This document shows, piece after piece, positions 1 to 9,697 of a stretch of DNA of 64,000 nucleotides. Under the pieces are notes generated by a model. It did no database searches and was not told the origin of the DNA. It saw nothing but the letters and a program-made list of their open reading frames with translations. Source of the stretch: Narthecium ossifragum (lineage: Eukaryota; Streptophyta; Magnoliopsida; Dioscoreales; Nartheciaceae); NCBI GenBank assembly GCA_963920575.1, contig OY986969.1, forward strand, positions 11,095,096 to 11,159,095, read 5' to 3'. Within the stretch, counting starts at the first letter, position 1, and each line of letters opens with the position of its first letter. The translations under genes and the position numbers were made by a program.

Positions 1-48
1 ACGCGTGTTTTGTGTTCTCTATACGCGTAGTTAACCTTATTTATACTC

Positions 49-1018
49 GTGTTTAAGGTATTTTCTTATTATTTTATATGCAGAGCTACAATATTCGCCC
101 ATAGTATGGGATACTGTACGAGGGGGCAATTGATGGCTGTCATAAACAACCAGAGCTTAGAAGGGGACCTCATTGACGCCATCCAAGTAATTTTTTCTGT
201 CCGCCCGATTCTCGCAGAGGGGGGTCGACGCTGTTTTTTCTCAAGCACCCGCCTTCATGTAAGTGGATTCGAATAGTTTTGAGGGTCACAGACTGAAGTA
301 TTTCACACTTGTTACTGATTAACTATTGTTACTGCAGGCCGCAATTGTTCATGACCGTCATTCCCTTCGTGACTCACTCCTGCATGGTGCCAATACCTTT
401 TCTTCACTGCCGAGTGTTGATGTGTGGTTCATCCCACTACACTCCGGCTTTCACTGGCACTTGCTTGCAGTTGACCTCAAAGAAGGGATTTGTCGCGAAT
501 ACACCTCGTCGTGGTCTCCCAGTGACGAAGAAGAAGCGGAGTACATGGCAAAATGGGTTGGGCGGGCACTCCAGACTTGGGTACCATAGCTGTATGCTAG
601 AGGGATGCAAGGCTCCGGGTGGTCTTACGTGCGGGAGCAAGCTACCAGTCAACGTGGATCGTAAGCTTTCTTTCAGTACATAATCTTTTTGTGCACTCCA
701 CCACGCACACTATACTGAATACCCTTCCACACTTTCGATTTTGTCAACAGCCTCGACTGCGGCGTATTTGTCCTGAAGTATGAGGAGCAGTTACAAATTT
801 CAAACAACTGGGAAATAAGCGGCTTCGGTCAGGGGGATATGCATTTGCTTCGGGGACAGTTGGCCCTTCTATTGGTGAGAAATGGAAGACAACACATGCA
901 ATTACCCACTGTTCCGAGCACATTACATGGACCACTTAGGGACAAAGAGACCGGCCGGAAGCGCGGTAGGACAGCCAGCCGGGCGGTGCGACCAAGAACA
1001 GCGAAGAAGAAGAAATAG
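49..1018 (+). pseudogene. Ulp1/SENP-like (peptidase C48) protease of the MULE, decayed
   Basis: Family role: C48 cysteine proteases cleave SUMO or ubiquitin-like proteins; inside MULEs the substrate is unknown. Visible pieces in order are an N-terminal segment ending RRCFFSSTRLH before a GTAAGT donor near 258; a segment from 338, after a TTACTGCAG acceptor, containing WFIPLHSGFHWHLLAVDL with the catalytic His of the HW motif and the following Asp; and a last exon from 751 (acceptor TTGTCAACAG) containing DCGVFVLKYEE, where the Cys is the nucleophile. The tail is basic, ends in KKKK and stops at 1016-1018. The middle exon hits an in-frame TAG at 587-589. A frame change is needed to reach the WSYVREQATSQRG stretch before the donor at 661, so I call it a pseudogene. 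The start may lie upstream of the window. Confidence 0.72.
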
Positions 1019-1087
1019 GCCGTGTTTACTGTGACTTTTCATGTGTTTATGTAATTGCACTTTGGATTTGTACCCTTATGATACTCG

Positions 1088-1320
1088 TTGATATGCCCAT
1101 TCATATGCGCCTCTCTTCAGTTCATACGCGTGTTTAACCCCATTTGTATGTGTTCTTATATGCGTTTATATGCGTGTTTGGGCTCATCCTGCGCGTCTTT
1201 AAGTGTTTTTATACGCGTGTTTAACCCCAAGTGTGCGTGTGCTTATATGCGTTTATATGCGTGTTTTGTCTCATCCTGTGCGTCTTTATATGTTTTTATA
1301 CGCGCGTCTACAGCTATTAT
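1088..1320. repeat. TACGCG/TATGCG-rich short tandem repeat tract
   Basis: Imperfect repeats built from TTATATGCGTTTATATGCGT and TTTTTATACGCGTGTTTAAC lie between the protease gene and the transposase gene. A block of roughly 80-90 bases (CATCCTGCGCGTCTTT onward) is present twice. The same words occur at the very start of the window (1-55) and again near 1500. ORFs called across this tract look like low-complexity artefacts. Confidence 0.6.
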
Positions 1321-1451
1321 CGCAGTACAAGCACAGTTCAACTCATTCGAATATTACACTTGTATTAACACTATACTCTTGCACAAGTTTCTTCATACAA
1401 GCCAGGGCAAGCTTCAAGTACAAAATATTAAACAAAATAGTTTTTCACCGT

Positions 1452-4430
1452 TCATAAGCGTAGTTCTGTTGCCGCAATAGGGTCTCGAACAGGGTTTGTG
1501 TTCATACGCGTAGTGGGTTCTGTTCTACATGTCCTTTTGTTATGTCCAAGAAGCCGACATTTAGTACATCTACGTGTTGGACGCGAATGTGCCTCACCTT
1601 GCGACGGTAGCCTTCGCTTTCTTCTCTTTTCTTTCTTCGGCCCACAGATCGGTGGATAGACAATCGGGTCTTCTTCCATCCCTTTCGGCCAAAATTCTTG
1701 AGATGTAGTTGGGAATATAAAGCCGTTGTATGTAGATCTATATTTTTCAGTTGTGAACCAAGGCTCGCAATAGTCATATTCTGACAACCCGGTGAACATT
1801 AATGCAGCACAAGCGTGCTGACATGGTATGCCGTGCACGTCCCATTCCCTGCACGAACACCTTTTCAAGGCAATGTTGACGGCGTAATATGATTCAACAT
1901 ATTGGACCTAGAAGTGGTCCTGACTCGACTGATCGACGGTCATGTGCCGTCCTTTCTCCTTGGCTACGTTAAGCTCCTTCTCAGCCCATGGGGTAAGAGT
2001 AGTTTCAAGACGGAGAGCTTCCTGTATTCTCATCCAAAAATAAGAACCCACCTTCCGGCGCGTTGACTCCATCATATATTGGATAGGATATGCCTTCGCT
2101 TCCTTCAACACTCCGTTGAAACTCTCGACCATGTTCGTTGATAACATTTTGTATCTTCGACCTGGGAAGCAGTGGGTTGCCCATTTTTCTTTCGGAATTT
2201 CCATGACGTACTGGTACTGCTCCGGATACAACTCCTTCATGGTGTCCATGGCCCGTTTGAAACGCACCTCAGTGTACGCTCTCACAGCCGCCCAGAACAG
2301 GTTGTATGGCGCTGATCTCCTTCCTGCATTCACCAGATTACGCGACAAGTGCACCATGCAAAACCCATGGTGCGCTTCCGGGAACACATCCTCCACGGCC
2401 TTCAGTATCGCTTTGTGCCGGTCGGATATTATAGTCAACTTCTCAAACGGACTAATACATGTGCGGAGGCATGAGAGAAACCATGTCCACGACTCCGCCG
2501 TCTCTTTGTCCGCAACTCCAAAAACCACAGGAATTATGTGATTATTGCCATCTACCCCAATTGCAGTAAAAATTGTCCCCGGATACTTGCCAGTGACAAA
2601 TGTGGCATCTATACCAAGAATTGGCCGCATGTAGTTTTTGTAGGCATGGATGCATGCGCCGAAGGCCCAGTATATGCGTAGGAAACGGTTCTCGCAGTCT
2701 AACTGAAGTGCCGTCACTGTGGTCGGGTCTCTCATCATCAACTCCCGCATGTAGGGTCTCAACAAAGTGTAGGAACGCTCGAATGTTCCACGGACCTGTT
2801 TGCATGAGAAACATAATTACAGGAAAATTCATGCGCAGCCCAAAACGAAGAATAACATGGGTTCCGCTCTCACCTGGGAGAGAACTCTCTGCTTGGCACG
2901 GTACGCCTTCCAGTATGACACCTTCGCGCCGTATCTTTTCAAAATATCGATTACAATCATCTTCACAGTGTATTTATCATTTGATGACACCTGCTCTTTC
3001 ACCTCTTCAGCGACAAAAGAGCATGTCAGTTGCTTGTGGCAACAACCGATCATTGGCTTGTTACATGTGTGGTTCTTGACAAATTTCCTTATCCGAAAAG
3101 TGGGAATACAGGGCACCTTCCTAGCAATCACCTTCCAATGACAGTTTGTTTCCACACAACACACTAGAACCTTCTGTTCAGTACATTTTTTCGTGATATA
3201 CTTGAAACGGCGCGTGATTGCGTATCGTGCGAGTGCAAGTCTCAGTTCCTTCTTATCCGGAAAGGACTGACCGACAAATGGTTCCGGCGCGTTTATAAAG
3301 AAATTTTCTTGAGCTTCAGGCGTTTCGAAATTGAGGATGTACTCGTCTTTCCCGTCTTCAACTGGCTCCCAAACGGGCATTTCATGTTCTTCGTAATCAG
3401 GATCCCAATCATCACCAAAATATATTTCATCGTATGTGTCATGCGTGTCCACACCGGGTCGAGTGAAAGGCCTGTGTACAGCAATGATTACACGATTAAA
3501 ACTGACGAAGTCACATACCTGGCTATGACTATATGCGCGCAAGAACTACATTAAGTACACGTACGAACTGTATTAAGAACGCGTACGACCTATATTCAGG
3601 ACGTGCAAGAACTAGACTAAGTACGAGTAGGAGCTATATTAAGTACGCGCAATACCTACATTAAGTACGCGCAATAACTACATTAAGTACGCGCCATAAC
3701 TACATTTAGTACGCGCAATAACTACATTATGTACGCGCAATAACTACATTACGTACGCGTAATAACGACCATATGTAAGCGTAAGAAATACATTAAGTAC
3801 GCGTAAGAAGTACATTAAGTGCGCGCGGGTTAACTTTTTTACCCTTCCGCCTCCGGTGTCAGGACATTGAGCGACATGTCCTCCACAACATCCTTATTAT
3901 TTTCGAGTTCTTCCCTTCGTACCACGAGAGGGACGTTCAGATCAATGTAGCTCAAAGAACTTGCAGTAGGTGCCGTCTCGAGAAATGTATCGCTATCACA
4001 ACTGAGGCATTGTAGGGAAGCATTAGAACACAGGACGAAGCCACTACTATTGACTACAAGAATTTTCGCTAGCATACCTTGTATTGTCTGCTTCTTGTAG
4101 GGCGGCGAACACTCTGATGGGTGGGCAAGATGGCCGGCCGAGGAGACGGAAGAGCCGGGCCAAGTCTCTGTCGTTTTCTAAACGTATGAATGGACTATAT
4201 GGGTCGTTGGGCTGCTCGAAGCTGATGAACAACTCGGCATTGGCTGGAGATAGGTCACAAAGCATATAGAAGCGAGTCTTCAGCTGCGTATAAGATAAGT
4301 CGGAAGAGAACTCCTCGAGCCGACTTGACCCACCACGGTAATATGGAAGACCTTCGTCGTATACAACATCTCCATTGAAATGACATAGTAGCTGAACGCT
4401 CCCCATCTCAGACCATACGATGAAGGCCAC
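1452..4430 (-). CDS. MuDR-type MULE transposase (spliced, one in-frame stop)
   Basis: The transposase is read from 4430 downward. An N-terminal PB1-like exon starts MAFIVWSEMGSVQLL and ends at a GTATGC donor at 4077. A linker segment follows (about 4045-3839). The DNA-binding MuDR domain (about 3500-2874) has SFPDKKELRLALARYAI and the cysteine/His pattern of that domain. A short intron spans 2873-2796 (donor GTGAGA, acceptor GCAAACAG). The DDE domain follows (2795-1911) with GIDATFV (Asp), IISDRHKAI (Asp), FCMVHLSRN (the C-x2-H of Mutator transposases) and VESFNGVLK (Glu). A SWIM zinc finger (CSCREWDVHGIPCQHAC) and a CCHC knuckle (CTKCRLLGHNKRTC) end the protein. One TAG at 1910-1908 interrupts the frame just before the SWIM finger; otherwise the DDE-to-C-terminus frame is open. 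The linker has its own stop at 3839, so the exon structure there is uncertain. Confidence 0.82.
3545..3830. repeat. About 22-bp minisatellite with TACGCG core, inside the transposase gene
   Basis: Roughly ten to twelve imperfect copies of a unit close to AGTACGCGCAATAACTACAT lie between the linker segment and the DNA-binding-domain exon of the transposase. The copies nearest 3680-3760 are almost identical. The tract therefore appears to be intronic. Confidence 0.8.
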
Positions 4431-4811
4431 TCATCCACCGTACCGGCCTAGATGCAAAGTGGTGATAGAACTGGAGGTATCTCCTCGGACTTGGCTTGCG
4501 GCTATGAAATATGGAGGAAGAATTGAGAAGAGGAGATAGAGAGGAAGCAATAGTGGCGGGAAGAACTATGGCGGGAGAGCAGTTCGCTGGCGGGAGAAAG
4601 ACCTCCGGCGAGCACCTTCGGCACTGAGGTGACGGCGTATTCTACTATTTTTTCCCGGTTTGAATTCAAAATGTGGCTAATGGGTAATGATCGCATCTTC
4701 TGTTTAACCGGGAAGTTGATATTATAACATACATGCCCAGCCACGTCATGTGGCTGGGCATGGCATGTATGTGGGCATGGGTGAGTGAGGGGTAAGATCG
4801 GGCTTTCCATG

Positions 4812-4897
4812 GCCAGGGGGTATTAAGATGCAAAAAAACAGGGCAAAGGTATTAAAGCACCAAAAGCAAAGTTTAGGGGTACTAAACTGCAAAAAAT
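4812..4897 (-). repeat. Candidate terminal repeat of the MULE
   Basis: Read on the minus strand, this begins at the boundary with the gypsy integrase. It contains three echoing phrases: TTTAGTACCCCTAAACTT, CTTTAATACCTTTGCCCTG and CTTAATACCCCCTGG. Position and style fit a terminal inverted repeat, but its partner is outside the window. Confidence 0.5.
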
Positions 4898-5205
4898 TCA
4901 TATATATAGATAGCCAAAAGAAGAAGGAAAGGGTCCCATAAAGTCTATATCCCAACAATCAAAAATCTCTACAGTTTGAATTGGGTTCAAAGGCATCATA
5001 TGTCTCCTAGATAAAGCTCCTAATTTTAGGCATCTATCACAAGATTTGCAGAAAATATTAACATCACAAAACATAGTAGGCCAGTAAAAACCACATTGAA
5101 GAATTTTAGCAGCAGTCTTTTTCATCGAAAAATGGCCTCCACATGCATGAGAGTGACAGAATGTAATGATGCTTTCTATTTCATAATCAGGGACACAATG
5201 GCGCA
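4898..5205 (-). pseudogene. Element B integrase fragment (zinc-binding domain and start of core)
   Basis: The protein has the H-H-C-C zinc-binding pattern (FCHSHACGGHFS then CKSCDRC), followed by the start of the integrase core with its first catalytic Asp in DIDFMGPFPSSFG. The frame stops at 4898, where the MULE begins. At the other end it joins the RNase H frame at 11291: removing element A and one gcgca copy gives a continuous reading through DQIMRHCVPDYE. No complete integrase is present. Confidence 0.85.
5201..5205. repeat. Target-site duplication gcgca (left) of element A
   Basis: gcgca here is repeated exactly at 11291-11295, immediately outside the two LTRs of element A. Confidence 0.93.
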
Positions 5206-6799
5206 TGATGAGAATGCATAATGTTATATTTTTATCCCTTAATACTTAGTCTCCTATGCTTATTTAGTTCCTAAATACACTCATTATTCTTATATTTTGA
5301 TTTAGGATGCAATTGAAGTCCTTAAGTCGAAAAGAAGGTGAAAAGAGTGCATGGATCAACTTTAAAGATTAATCTGTACCTGTTCATGAAGAACCAGATG
5401 ATGTGCCATACATGGTTGGAAAGCTCTTGAAGTCTAGTTTCTGGGAAATTTTACGATTCATGATTTCGAGTTTCCTAGAGGAAGTTACGGCAATTTTAGT
5501 ACCGATGGCGCAGTCTCGATGGCAGAACAGTAAATATGCTGGAAAGTTGGATCGATCCGACACCCTGGTGGGATCGATCCGACTATGCAGAAACGTGACA
5601 GAACATGTAGTTTTTGGCTGAACATGGTCCGATCGAACCATCCATCCATCCTGAGGGGTCCGATCGATTCGACACCTAAAGTTCGATCGATCGGACTCAA
5701 AAATAGCCAGAGAAGGTGGATTTTTACGCATCCGATCGATCCAGCACCCATAGTTCGATCGATCAGACTCGGGCGTAACTAGAAATTGAAGATTTTTAAT
5801 GAGACCGATCGATCCGACACCCCGAGAAGGATCGATTGGACTTTCCCAGTAAATTAAATCAACGGTTTAGATCTAATCCGTTGATGGAGAGACTTTGGGG
5901 CTATAAATAGGACTTTTTTTAGGGTTTGAGGGGGGATTCTTGGACACTTTTGGCTGCTCTTTCTCCTCCTTTATATTTTTTCTAGGTTTTATCTTGTTTA
6001 TTGGAATCTTTTGAGGATTGTTCTCGATGGCCCTGCGTGGCTAAATCTTGATTCTTGGTCGAGGAGACTAAAACCTCGGAATCAATGAAACTGTGAGATC
6101 TAATTTATTTTTATTGTTTAGTTTATAGATGAGTATTGAATGTTCTTCTGTTATTAAATATTCATGATTGTTTTGTCTAATTGCTAGGAGCGCTACTAGT
6201 TTATTATTCATTGCGATCTACTGCTAGGTTGGATATCAAATCCGGAATTGTTTGATCCCTCTAATCTGCGAAGAAACTAGTGTTTAATAATCTACTGCGT
6301 TTCAGAGATTGTTAGGTCTTAGGAAGAATATTTGACTAGATTAAATGCAACCGCTTGTGCTTGTGTTGTTTAGCTTCATCGATCTCCCTATCCTTAAGGC
6401 TTCTACTAGATTAAACCTACAGCGCTTGTCTTAGGTTGTTTAGTAGTTAGGGTTAATTGGATCGCTTGTTTCTAATTAACTATGATTGAGGAGAGGTTTG
6501 AATTTAATTCGAACGGTGAATATTCATGGTATGAATTGATTGATACTTGCATCTATGATTAGTTGTTGGATTCCGATGGTGGATGTTGACTCAGACCAAG
6601 GTTTGTTCTCTTGATTCAACTTGTTTCTTCGTTTTAGATTATTTCTTTACTGTTTTCCTCACGTTTAAAACCCCCCATCTTAGTTCACTAAGCACAAAAC
6701 TAGGCTAAACACTCTTCGTGGGATCGACTCGTACTCGCACTACTACATTTGTTTTAAAGAGTATTGATTTTATTTTTGAGTGCCTGCGACAGCACATCA
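5206..6799 (+). repeat. 5' LTR of element A
   Basis: 1594 bases, TG...CA ends. The U3 part (about 5545-5835) is packed with CGATCGATC-type palindromes. A TATA box (CTATAAATAG) lies at 5901-5910, and the transcribed R/U5 part is AT-rich. It matches the 3' LTR over its whole length with scattered substitutions. Confidence 0.93.
5901..5910 (+). promoter_or_regulatory. TATA box of element A 5' LTR
   Basis: CTATAAATAG follows the GATCGATC cluster directly. The same box is at 10393-10402 in the 3' LTR and, inverted, at 44886-44895 in the related solo LTR. Confidence 0.7.
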
Positions 6800-6802
6800 A
6801 AT

Positions 6803-6821
6803 TTTGGCGCTGTTGCCGGGG
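6803..6821 (+). other. Primer binding site (tRNA-Asp type) of element A
   Basis: TGGCGCTGTTGCCGGGG, four bases or so after the LTR end, is complementary to the 3' end of plant tRNA-Asp with one mismatch. This is the primer type used by Athila-like elements. Confidence 0.75.
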
Positions 6822-6939
6822 AGTGATTCTAGTTGATTTTTGTGCTTATAGTGATCTTTATTTTCATCACAAAAAAAAAATTTATATAGTTTCTAGGGTT
6901 TGAATGTATGGCTAATTATAATATGCCACCGGGTGACAT

Positions 6940-8109
6940 ATGAATGATGATTTGCCTTTTGGTTATGGACCCGTTTACAATAATGACACATATGGTTTCT
7001 CAAGCCCGGCCTATGATTCATATTCATATTCTTATAATTCGGATTTAAGAGATCATACCGACCCTAGTTGGCAATTTCATGGTTTCCCAAACCTGGCCTA
7101 TGATTCATATTCATATTCTTATAACTCCGATTTTAGAGGTCATACCTACCCTAGTCGTCAGTTTCAAGCAGAAATGTTGGCGATGCTGAAAGAAATGGAA
7201 GAAAATACTAATTCCTTAAGAGAAACGCGTATTTTTTGGGAGGAAAGATTTTCTAGGGAACGTGAAAAAACTGAGAACCTCTTCATTGCTCAGTCACAAA
7301 TGCAACAAGAGCCACTAATAATTGACCAAGTTAATGTGAGTCACTCTTTTGATGAAGAAGTTAATAGATATGATTCTATACCTCATGTTTGTAATGATAA
7401 TACTTGTGATGCTTTTGTTTCTGATGATAATGATATATGTCATACTACTTGTGATTCTTTGTCGGTTCATGCAATTAATGATGATATTTCACTGACTGCT
7501 GCGATTGGAGATGCTTCGGGGGAATTTCTACAAAATGCAGATGAAGAAGTTGTCCAACCATGTCCAATCGACCGCGAGAAAGATTCGGTCGACCGCCGAG
7601 AATACCAGGAGCACTTATCCGATGAACCTCTGCCGACTGAAGTTGAAAGCATTCCTGTTACGCCGCGAGGTATATTTCCTGTGACTATTTCTTCTTCATT
7701 AGTGGTTAAAAAGGAGATGACCTTAGTAGATATTTTCATATCTCGACGGATTTATTTTCGATCATGTAATCTTGACATCTTTGACAATCCGAACGACGAC
7801 ATTATTAATAGTTCAATGCATGATTCGATTATAGTTGAGCATAATGTTGACTCCTTTCTTCCTGATCACCATGATGACATGCATTTTTGTTTGAGAGATC
7901 TAACTATCTTGTTTACTGGTGTTAGTATGGAAAAGCTAACTCTCAGTTTTGAAAAATACCACTTGGACTCTTATGCTAAATTAACCTTGGTGGCATTATT
8001 GAGGTTAAATATTCAGATTATAGCACCCAGTGATTTTGCATACCATCGTGCTAGAGAACGGCCACCAAGGGCACGATTAAAACTTTTTCTATTGTATATA
8101 GTAGTTTAG
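6940..8109 (+). CDS. Unrecognised 389-aa ORF of non-autonomous element A
   Basis: I do not recognise a family. The N-terminus (about residues 20-70) has a near-perfect repeat of AYDSYSYSYNSD followed by HT-x-PS-x-QF. A charged predicted coiled coil follows (about residues 78-125, EMLAMLKEMEEN through REREKTENL). A long acidic, Asp/Asn-rich middle comes next. The C-terminus is more hydrophobic and basic (RARERPPRARLKLF). There is no zinc knuckle, protease motif, YxDD box or DDE motif. An 11-codon ORF starting at 6908 (MANYNMPPGDI) ends in a TGA overlapping this ATG in another frame. The original start may therefore have been at 6908 with a later shift, or the short ORF may be a leader. An unbroken frame in an element without other genes suggests it is recent or under some constraint. 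Confidence 0.6.
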   Translation: MNDDLPFGYGPVYNNDTYGFSSPAYDSYSYSYNSDLRDHTDPSWQFHGFPNLAYDSYSYSYNSDFRGHTYPSRQFQAEMLAMLKEMEENTNSLRETRIFWEERFSREREKTENLFIAQSQMQQEPLIIDQVNVSHSFDEEVNRYDSIPHVCNDNTCDAFVSDDNDICHTTCDSLSVHAINDDISLTAAIGDASGEFLQNADEEVVQPCPIDREKDSVDRREYQEHLSDEPLPTEVESIPVTPRGIFPVTISSSLVVKKEMTLVDIFISRRIYFRSCNLDIFDNPNDDIINSSMHDSIIVEHNVDSFLPDHHDDMHFCLRDLTILFTGVSMEKLTLSFEKYHLDSYAKLTLVALLRLNIQIIAPSDFAYHRARERPPRARLKLFLLYIVV

Positions 8110-9697
8110 TTTGCTTTATTTACTTTCTTGTGTGCTTGAGAGTGCTTGAATTATTTTTAGGTTGTATGCATGCATGTTTGCTTTTGTTTTGCTTTGCTTT
8201 GCTTTTGCTTTGTAGGTGATTGAGTACCCCCTGTGATACATGAAGAATTCACCCAGACATGCAATGAACCATTCCTGTGCAACTCATAAACAAAAGCGCT
8301 GCTTAGAAGGCAACCCAAGGGGAGTTCGTTCATTTCTCTTTTTATTTTCGCATTTCCATTTTAGTTATTTTTGCTTTTCTTTGCATTCCACCTTACATTG
8401 GGGACAATGTCAGTTTCAAGTGTGGGGGAGGAGATCTAGGTTGCATTTGCCATGAGCAAGAACTAGTTAAGCTTGACATATTCATAACATGATTGAATGA
8501 GTAATTTTGCGACTTGGAATTAATTAGTTGAGTTATTTTCCTTGAGATGGTAGTGACTAAATTAGTAGACAAAAGCTGGTGAGATTTTGAGCCTTTAGAA
8601 CGACACATTCATATCAGTCTCACTAATTTCTTTCATGAGAGATATTCTTCCATGGATTTGTTTCTGTAGAACTTGCTTTGATTCTATTTGAGGTCACATT
8701 GACACATGCAGACATGAATATGATTAAGGTCATCTTTGTTATAAGCTATATAAGCCAAATAGCCTACCTTGCAATTAATTTTCCCTTTTGCTAAACACCT
8801 TTGAGCTTTATTGACTTCATTGTTAACCCACATTACAAGCCTTAAACATGAAAAATATTGCCGATACCCAAGCCATAAAACTAGTGGAGCATTGATCATC
8901 ATTATGACATGTATGGGTGCAAAAGTTCAAGTGTGGGGGTGTTTGGATTTGTGGTATGGCTATATTTGAAAAAAAAAAAAAAAAAAGAAAGAAAGAAGAA
9001 AGTGAAGGAGGAAATTGTTTCTCATGTTACAAAATGTGTTTATGAATCCTCCTAATACTCCAAAAAAGGGGTATGTCTATGTATGATCTCTACAAAGGGG
9101 GAAGTTTTTGCAAAAGATTGTTCATTATTTCAGTTAAAAAGTATTCCTTTGAACAATTTCTTTGCCAAGGTCGTAATGTTATACGGTTTGAGTATGTTGA
9201 AGCCAAATTGAAGAAGTTGCTGAATGGAGTGATTGGTTGTACATGTATTATTGATACATCTTTGCTCCATTAGTTTCATTGGCTTTTGAGCTATATTCCC
9301 AAATATTTTCCACCTTAATCCTGGACCCCATTACAACCTTTTGAAGTCCTTATGATTTGTGTTATGCATGTGATTCTAGTGGTGGAGAATGAGAAGATAT
9401 GCAAGCTTATGGTAGATCATTTTCATTGTAATGAATTTGAGTAAAATACATATCTTTCAAATACATGAGAGTTGAGTGTTTATTTCCGTGAGGGTCTACT
9501 TATTTAGTATGCTTCATCTTCAAGTGGAAATGCTTACTGATTGATTTTTATGTTGTCTAAAAATGTTTGTTCATGATGTGTTATGAGTTGTGAAGAGCTT
9601 GATTGTTCTTTGTTGATGGCGTTGCAACCTTGATATCTAGAGTAGAGTGAATTTTAGTTTTAACCGAGGACGAGCAAAAGCTAAGTGTGGGGGAATT
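8110..9697 (+). other. Non-coding 3' region and polypurine tract of element A
   Basis: No gene seen. It holds the conserved post-coding motifs near 8396-8432 (TTGGGGACAATGTC, AAGTGTGGGGGAGG), a repeat of the AAGTGTGGGGGTG phrase near 8929, an A-run at 8970-8990, and the purine tract AAGTGTGGGGGAA (9684-9696) right before the 3' LTR. Small ORFs here look like chance. Confidence 0.7.

Larger units (their letters stand above)
1..4897 (-). mobile_element. Mutator-like transposable element (MULE) with transposase and Ulp1-like protease
   Basis: The element carries a MuDR-type transposase on the minus strand (1452-4430) and a Ulp1/C48-type protease on the plus strand (49-1018), so the two are convergent. 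This combination is known from plant Kaonashi-type (KI) MULEs. The right edge is set by the host sequence: a gypsy integrase reading frame on the minus strand stops abruptly at 4898 after the family-typical residues FG-x-LYI. The left end lies before the window start, so the matching terminal repeat and the 8-11 bp target duplication cannot be seen. The terminal sequence next to 4897 (TTTAGTACCCCTAAACTTTG on the minus strand) has the look of a plant DNA-transposon terminal repeat. Some frames are broken, so autonomy is doubtful. Confidence 0.8.

Noticed and set aside
3545..3830. CRISPR-like array
   Set aside because: Units are contiguous ~22-bp tandem repeats without unique spacers, in a plant transposon.
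5403..5782. Overlapping ORFs in the element A LTR (also 9876-10274 and 45247-45549)
   Set aside because: They occur in every LTR copy and arise from the GATCGATC repeats; no coding signature.
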